Source: an uncultured Clostridia bacterium
GTDB taxonomy: Bacteria; Bacillota; Clostridia; Oscillospirales; CAG-272
NCBI GenBank assembly: GCA_947652805.1
Contig: CANTEM010000010.1
Coordinates: forward strand, 1-19,993
Length of the DNA: 19,993 bases
Direction: 5' to 3'
The notes under the pieces are model-generated. The model saw nothing but the letters and a program-made list of their open reading frames with translations. It did no database searches and was not told the DNA's origin. Below, one piece after another: positions 16,241 through 19,993 of this stretch; the first letter of the stretch is position 1; every line of letters begins with the position of its first letter. The position numbers were made by a program, and so were the translations under genes.

Positions 16241-17001
16241 ACTTTTTCCTCCTCACTCCTATACATCACCACAGACAAATACCAATGCCCGTTGATCTCG
16301 TTGTAATACGCGCTCGCTTCTACAAAGCGATATCCCTCATATCTGTTCTCCCAGTACGCCCGATCATCCACCCGTTGCTGCGCCAAACGTGCCAGCCAGC
16401 TCTCACTCATCTTTCCATCTTCGGGCGGAAGCACATTGGGCTTGTCCAGATTCTTAGACCCAGCCCACCGCTTGGATCCCATAGGACATTTTGTCATATA
16501 CTTCGCCAGCGCCTCACAGCCCTTTTCCCCCGGCTGCAAACGGTCTGCGTTGGTATAGTCCCCGTGCCCCCACAGCTGCTCCGCTATATCTCTGTCCATT
16601 CCGGATAGGACCATGTGAAAGTGCCAACGGAGAACCCCTGTCCGCTCACTTACCTTTGCTTCGATCACGTACACATATTTTAGCTCCGCCAGTCCCTTTT
16701 TCCTGCGCCACCGCTTGACTCTCCTTATGTAGTTCTGTATATCCCTGCGTACCCCGGCTTCATCCGCCGGCATTTCCGAATCCCGGTAGGTACCATGTAC
16801 CACAATATCTTCTTTTCCAAAGTTCGTGTTGATCAGACGCACAAACTTCTTACGTGCATTCTTTAAATTCAGTTTTTTCTGTGCTTCACAAGACATCTTC
16901 GTTTTCGGAGCACGATCCGGAACTCTCCGTCCGTCCGAAAAAACCGGATAAAACTCAATTTCAAACATATTCCCGGATTCTATCCGTGATTCCCGAATCA
17001 T
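16165..17001 (-). CDS. HUH-type replication initiator-like protein (Rep ORF2/G2P family)
   Basis: The protein has 278 residues. The HUH metal-binding motif is WHFHMVLSG with His127 and His129. A tyrosine-lysine motif follows at ALAKYMTK (Tyr168, Lys171) and then SKRWAGSKNLDKP, the arrangement seen in the ORF2/G2P replication-associated family of filamentous and Firmicutes phages. An upstream block (YVYVIEAKVSERTG) supplies the strand before the HUH. The expected activity is sequence-specific nicking with a 5'-phosphotyrosine link, starting rolling-circle-type replication or transfer. The last ~30 residues overlap the VRR-NUC start and look disordered. It sits 22 bases after the DUF6017 gene. 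The ATG at 17001 is preceded by AAAGGA; an internal ATG 11 codons later is an alternative. Confidence 0.83.
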   Translation of the reverse strand: MIRESRIESGNMFEIEFYPVFSDGRRVPDRAPKTKMSCEAQKKLNLKNARKKFVRLINTNFGKEDIVVHGTYRDSEMPADEAGVRRDIQNYIRRVKRWRRKKGLAELKYVYVIEAKVSERTGVLRWHFHMVLSGMDRDIAEQLWGHGDYTNADRLQPGEKGCEALAKYMTKCPMGSKRWAGSKNLDKPNVLPPEDGKMSESWLARLAQQRVDDRAYWENRYEGYRFVEASAYYNEINGHWYLSVVMYRSEEEKVCSGKQKNRRHCFDGRDIVGSGSRK

Positions 17002-17023
17002 ACCCCTGCTTCTTTCCTTTACA

Positions 17024-17425
17024 TCATGTTCCTAAATCGTGACTGACTAAATTTGTATAGTGTGCTTCCAATTCAAAAAATGTGTTATACAGCATAGACC
17101 GTATATATGCCCTTTTATTCCGTATCAGATAGGGAACCTTTGCATACTCTGATGCTACAAACTCTACATGCTCCGCCTCGATGCTGCGAAATATCTCCTG
17201 TACCATATACACAGGCAGTATTTCCTCCTCAATTTTCACCTGTCCACCCGGATCCAGCATCAGTACCTCAGCAATGATTTTGCATACCCCCTCAATCCGT
17301 TCGTCCGGACTTTGAAACAGATCATACCCAATCTGTCTTTTTACGTCCGCGAGTACCGCCTGAAAGGACGGACGGACAGACGGATTTTTCTGTGCATTAG
17401 ATTTACATGTTTTTTCCCCATACAT
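17024..17425 (-). CDS. Free-standing DUF6017 domain (C-terminal domain of RepA-like replisome organiser)
   Basis: The 133-residue protein matches the C-terminal DUF6017 domain of replication initiator A proteins of Firmicutes plasmids and integrative elements: VKRQIGYDLF with a DERIEGVCKIIAE helix, EEILPVYMVQEIF, then HVEFVASEY, IRNKRAYIRSMLYNTFFE and a terminal YTNLVSHDL. The N-terminal winged-helix (RepA_N) domain is absent; only ~25 charged residues precede the domain. It probably acts in replisome loading, perhaps as a partner of the HUH protein encoded next. GGGGAG lies about 9 bases upstream of the ATG. The domain call is strong by pattern; the function is inferred. Confidence 0.75.
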   Translation of the reverse strand: MYGEKTCKSNAQKNPSVRPSFQAVLADVKRQIGYDLFQSPDERIEGVCKIIAEVLMLDPGGQVKIEEEILPVYMVQEIFRSIEAEHVEFVASEYAKVPYLIRNKRAYIRSMLYNTFFELEAHYTNLVSHDLGT

Positions 17426-17490
17426 GATAGACTCTCCCCTTCTCCCTCTCCTGTATATGGTTCATAAGATAATATCGAATACAAGCCCGA

Positions 17491-17509
17491 AAACATCCCG
17501 CGGATGTTT
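17491..17509. promoter_or_regulatory. Perfect palindrome upstream of the DUF6017 gene
   Basis: AAACATCC and GGATGTTT flank a 3-base spacer. It lies 66 bases before the DUF6017 start in the only sizeable gap of this operon (17426-17577). It could be an operator or a hairpin; there is only a short T-run after it on the minus strand (TTTT), so a terminator role would be weak. Confidence 0.4.
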
Positions 17510-17577
17510 AAACTGACTGCTATATATATTAAAGGAAGAAAACTGTTTCTTTCCCTCCCCTCTCCCGCTCACCGGCT

Positions 17578-17730
17578 CTACTTTCTCCGAATCCCTTCCC
17601 AAGTCTCACCGAACCATTCTCGAAATGCTTTACACTTTTCGTATCTACAATGCCTGATCCTACAAGTTTTACACACCGGACATTCACTCCCCGCATTCGC
17701 CGGGTTCATTTCCTTTGATTTATCCTTCAT
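17578..17730 (-). CDS. Small Cys-rich protein (50 aa), possible zinc knuckle
   Basis: A short frame from ATG (17728-17730) to TAG (17578-17580) has a strong ribosome site (AGAGGAG 7 bases upstream) and begins 12 bases after the preceding zinc-ribbon gene. Five cysteines follow the pattern CPVCKTC, RHCRYEKC, then a Trp-rich tail (FREWFGETWEGIRRK). The spacing suggests one zinc site and a basic, nucleic-acid-binding surface. No family is recognised with certainty. Confidence 0.7.
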   Translation of the reverse strand: MKDKSKEMNPANAGSECPVCKTCRIRHCRYEKCKAFREWFGETWEGIRRK

Positions 17731-17742
17731 TGGTTTCTCCTC

Positions 17743-18021
17743 TTAAAATTCTTTCGAACAATAAGGACCAATCACCTCAGCTGTAATAGCATTCCAGTCC
17801 AACGCCTGTCCACATGAACGGCAGCAACTCTCTGAATAGGATACCTTTTTCCCGCAAGGACAGTAAATTTCAAAATATCCACCTCTACAATATAACTTCG
17901 CAGTAAGCGGCGCCGGAATCTGCTTCCCTAATGCGTCTGCACCCATACAGGCAGCTACATCTTCCTCTGCGTTTGCATTGAGCATCGTCCTCAATATTTC
18001 GATTGCCTTCTCTCTTTCCAT
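17743..18021 (-). CDS. Zinc-ribbon protein
   Basis: The protein has 92 residues. A helical N-terminal half (MEREKAIEILRTMLNANAEE) is followed by a zinc ribbon with YCPCGKK and CCRSCGQALDW, giving two CxC/CxxC knuckles. This build is common among small phage proteins of Firmicutes; targets are unknown but likely nucleic acid or protein contacts. The longer frame up to 18066 is rejected because GGAGG lies about 10 bases before the ATG at 18021, which follows the upstream stop by 5 bases. Confidence 0.72.
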   Translation of the reverse strand: MEREKAIEILRTMLNANAEEDVAACMGADALGKQIPAPLTAKLYCRGGYFEIYCPCGKKVSYSESCCRSCGQALDWNAITAEVIGPYCSKEF

Positions 18022-18026
18022 TCCCT

Positions 18027-18500
18027 TTATTCCTCCATTGTTTCCCCATCCATCTTTGCCCCACAACCGGGACAGTACCTCGAACGGTGCTGTACAGCCT
18101 CATAGCAGCGCGTCATAGCCAGCTCGCCGCATACAGAACAAACCAAATCCAATCCGTCATCATACTCCCACTGCCCATGCACTACCTCTTTTACCTCTGC
18201 ATCAGGAATACCCACAAGCACATCAAACAGATCGTAAAACGATAGATCAGTCTTCTCACTGATCTTCTCCGCCGCTTCTACTGCTCCTATGTATCTCGGC
18301 ATTTCCTGCACACTTCCTTTAAAATCCCGCACGTCATAAATCTCCCCCACCATTCTGTCATTTCTCTGCTTCTGCAAATATATGAAAGACTCTTTTCGAT
18401 AACGCTGTATATCGTTTAACTTTTTCTCCACCGTTTCCGGATCCAATAAATTGCGGATTATGTTTATCAATTCCGTCTTAGTGCATTCTTCAAGTCTCAT
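18027..18500 (-). CDS. Zinc-ribbon phage protein
   Basis: The protein has 157 residues. A helical N-terminal part (MRLEECTKTELINIIRNLL, then a charged region with DIQRYRKESF) is followed by VVHGQWEYDDGLDLVCSVCG and YCPGCGAKMDGE, the typical HGxW...CSxCG...CPxCGAKMDGE zinc ribbon found in many Clostridia phages. The role is unknown. The start is the ATG at 18498-18500, with AAGGAG just upstream; the upstream GTG frame contains that ribosome site and is not used. It follows the PAPS-reductase-like gene by 14 bases. Confidence 0.78.
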   Translation of the reverse strand: MRLEECTKTELINIIRNLLDPETVEKKLNDIQRYRKESFIYLQKQRNDRMVGEIYDVRDFKGSVQEMPRYIGAVEAAEKISEKTDLSFYDLFDVLVGIPDAEVKEVVHGQWEYDDGLDLVCSVCGELAMTRCYEAVQHRSRYCPGCGAKMDGETMEE

Positions 18501-18514
18501 TGGGTTCTCCTTCC

Positions 18515-19390
18515 TCACACTTCCAAATCCTCATCCAAAAAACTGATTTGCCGCGGATCATCGCCTACCCACCATGCCATTACATCCTCCCCGGTTTTCC
18601 ATGTGCCATTCTCCCGCCCAGCTTCTGTACGTGCCCGCAGCATCCGATTAAATGCACGGACGTAATTATTCCTGTATTTCGGATACCTTGCAAAGTCCGC
18701 TTTCATGCCGCCGCTCCCCTGCATCGGACACCCGATACATCCCACACGGCTGTTCCCGCATTGATACAGGGGATTGGACGCACATCCGTAATGTCCCAGA
18801 AACTCCCATACATCCCGATCTGTCCAGTCCACAATCGGATTCACCATTGTGGATGTAGTTCTGTAACAATGCTCTACAAACCGCCTGGTTTCGGCGTTAT
18901 CATCGTTCAATACGATTCCGCCCTTGCCGTTTTGTACATACTCCACACCCATACTTTCGGCGGTTTTCTTTGTAGTTGCCGGTTTCCCAACGATTGTCAC
19001 AGCATCATTGTTTTTCCGTCTGTTATCACTCTCCGCCCACCGTACTCCCGTTATTTTCATCCTGCCTTTCCCGCCATGCTCTTTCAATACCTCGCAGCAA
19101 TACCGCCTACGGCGGGTAGGCGGTACCTTCTTTTCCGCAATCAACCGCCACATGCTTAGTTTTGGGTAGTTTATTACAACATCCGGAATAGACTGTACAT
19201 ACCAGAATGTTTCCGGCGCGTCTACTGTAGTAAGGTTATGTACAATATCATGCTTCACCCCTGCAAGGGATGCAAGAATCCGGATGCAGTCGCTGTCCTT
19301 CCCGCCGCTGTAGCAAAGGTAATACGGTTCACTCTCCGGTTCAAAGGACCGCAGCCACTGGATCGCTCGCTTCTCCTTCTTTTTATCCAT
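18515..19390 (-). CDS. PAPS reductase-like PP-loop (ATP pyrophosphatase) protein
   Basis: The 291-residue protein has the PP-loop SGGKDS (residues 28-33) that binds ATP or a nucleotide sulfate, then VDAPETFWYV, a YCCEVLKE cysteine pair (98-99), GVRWAES (115-121), and NPIVDWTDRDVWEFL. A cysteine set CGNSRVGCIGCPM (211-222) could bind an Fe-S cluster with Cys98/99. The family includes assimilatory reductases and DndC-like proteins of DNA phosphorothioation; phage versions are common and mostly uncharacterised. It directly follows a DNA methyltransferase, so a DNA- or RNA-modification role is plausible. The start at 19390 is preferred over 19414 because it lies just after the methyltransferase stop, with GGAG upstream. 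Confidence 0.87.
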   Translation of the reverse strand: MDKKKEKRAIQWLRSFEPESEPYYLCYSGGKDSDCIRILASLAGVKHDIVHNLTTVDAPETFWYVQSIPDVVINYPKLSMWRLIAEKKVPPTRRRRYCCEVLKEHGGKGRMKITGVRWAESDNRRKNNDAVTIVGKPATTKKTAESMGVEYVQNGKGGIVLNDDNAETRRFVEHCYRTTSTMVNPIVDWTDRDVWEFLGHYGCASNPLYQCGNSRVGCIGCPMQGSGGMKADFARYPKYRNNYVRAFNRMLRARTEAGRENGTWKTGEDVMAWWVGDDPRQISFLDEDLEV

Positions 19391-19392
19391 TC

Positions 19393-19965
19393 TCACATTT
19401 CTCCAATCGAACATTGAACCGTTGCAGGTTGTTCCAAAATACCGGAAAGCATCTTCTCCCGGGATTGTCTATAGAACTTCCTGTCTACTTCAAATCCGTA
19501 TGTACTGCGCCCAAGCTCATATGCCGCACGCAGTGTGGATCCGCTTCCTGCAACCGGATCGATTACTACCTCCCCCGGATCTGTAAATATCTCTATCAAC
19601 CGTTTCAGAACCTTCACCGGCTTCTGCGTCGGATGTATTTTGGGATATTCTCTGCGGGAATCCCTGCTCCATTCAAACCAGTTGAATATCATATGTCTTT
19701 GCCCATCCGCATCCGTGTTATTAAACTTCGGCAGTTTGTCCCTGTACAGGACAACGGCAAACTCCATTGCACCGACGATCTTCATATTTGCTTTCAAAAC
19801 CTGGGCAGAATAGTTCTTGCAGAAAAACAACGGATACGACTTTGCAAATCCATATTTCCGCCCGTATTCTATTACCGTCTGCATCTGCTCAAACGCACAA
19901 AAGACAATCATTGCAGGAGCGTTCCCTTTATCCTTTGGTTCCTTTTTCCACCAACTGCTTGGCAT
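19393..19965 (-). CDS. DNA methyltransferase (N6-adenine/N4-cytosine type), C-terminal part
   Basis: The protein contains KIHPTQKPVKVLKRLI followed by DPVAGSGSTLRAA, the HPTQKP and SAM-binding motif I block of beta-class adenine/cytosine methyltransferases, and a FEVDRKFY strand. The catalytic DPPY motif should precede this and is not in the window. The ATG at 19965 has no ribosome site, and residues 1-14 (MPSSWWKKEPKDKG) look unlike the rest. The neighbouring frame carries a better continuation upstream (SGIYLEYAKQLVEKG), so this is probably the 3' part of a longer gene interrupted by a one-base shift near 19935. See the next entry. Confidence 0.75.
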   Translation of the reverse strand: MPSSWWKKEPKDKGNAPAMIVFCAFEQMQTVIEYGRKYGFAKSYPLFFCKNYSAQVLKANMKIVGAMEFAVVLYRDKLPKFNNTDADGQRHMIFNWFEWSRDSRREYPKIHPTQKPVKVLKRLIEIFTDPGEVVIDPVAGSGSTLRAAYELGRSTYGFEVDRKFYRQSREKMLSGILEQPATVQCSIGEM

Positions 19966-19993
19966 ATTCCAGATAGATGCCCGACTTCACGCG
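19928..19993 (-). pseudogene. Upstream frame of the methyltransferase, apparently frameshifted
   Basis: From the edge to TAA at 19928-19930 a frame reads VKSGIYLEYAKQLVEKGTKG. Removing one base in AAAGGATAAAGGG (19935 area) would join it to KDKGNAPAMIVFCAFEQM of the methyltransferase. The result, a helix ending in a glycine turn and then the MIVFCAFEQ strand, is a natural methyltransferase layout. Sequencing error, a real mutation, or programmed +1 shifting at AAA-G-GAT cannot be separated here. Confidence 0.5.

Noticed and set aside
17504..17746. Plus-strand 80-codon frame at the small Cys-rich gene
   Set aside because: The minus strand has a strong ribosome site and a cysteine pattern here; the plus frame has neither.

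Overview
The window is a block of a tailed-phage (Caudoviricetes) genome, free or as a prophage. Every credible gene lies on the minus strand, so transcription runs from high to low coordinates. Strong AGGAGG-type ribosome sites, close gene packing with short overlaps, and the protein families (N4-gp56-type capsid, solo DUF6017 domain, phage zinc ribbons) point to a Firmicutes host, probably a gut Clostridia species. The host is an inference from style, not from a marker gene.

Right part (about 15.4-20.0 kb), accessory and DNA metabolism: a DNA methyltransferase cut by the window edge and apparently frameshifted, a PAPS-reductase-like PP-loop protein, two zinc-ribbon proteins, a 50-residue Cys-rich protein, a free-standing DUF6017 domain, an HUH-type Rep (ORF2/G2P-like) protein, a VRR-NUC nuclease, a PnuC-like small membrane protein and a small Cys-rich protein. 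A strong intrinsic terminator at 15310-15347 closes this block.

Middle part (8.6-15.3 kb), DNA packaging and head: small and large terminase, P22-like portal, a phage-encoded Prp-family cysteine protease, scaffold, N4-gp56-family major capsid protein and a 68-residue protein. A 346-bp repeat-bearing gap precedes the scaffold, and a 192-bp structured gap with a terminator follows the 68-residue gene, so the scaffold-capsid cassette is bracketed by non-coding islands.

Left part (0-8.4 kb), short-tail and ejected proteins: a small head-tail adaptor, a stabilisation/nozzle-like protein, a 41-residue protein, a repeat-bearing internal-virion-like protein and a 1427-residue polyvalent protein with a zincin HExxH motif and a C-terminal domain resembling phage nuclease/toxin domains. 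No tape measure, tail tube or sheath is seen, so a podovirus-like virion is the simplest reading.

The most notable system is a probable self-contained capsid-maturation circuit. The phage encodes a Prp homologue, and both the scaffold and the capsid protein begin with the [L/F]-[N/D]-L-Q-x-F-A motif that Prp recognises in ribosomal protein L27 precursors.
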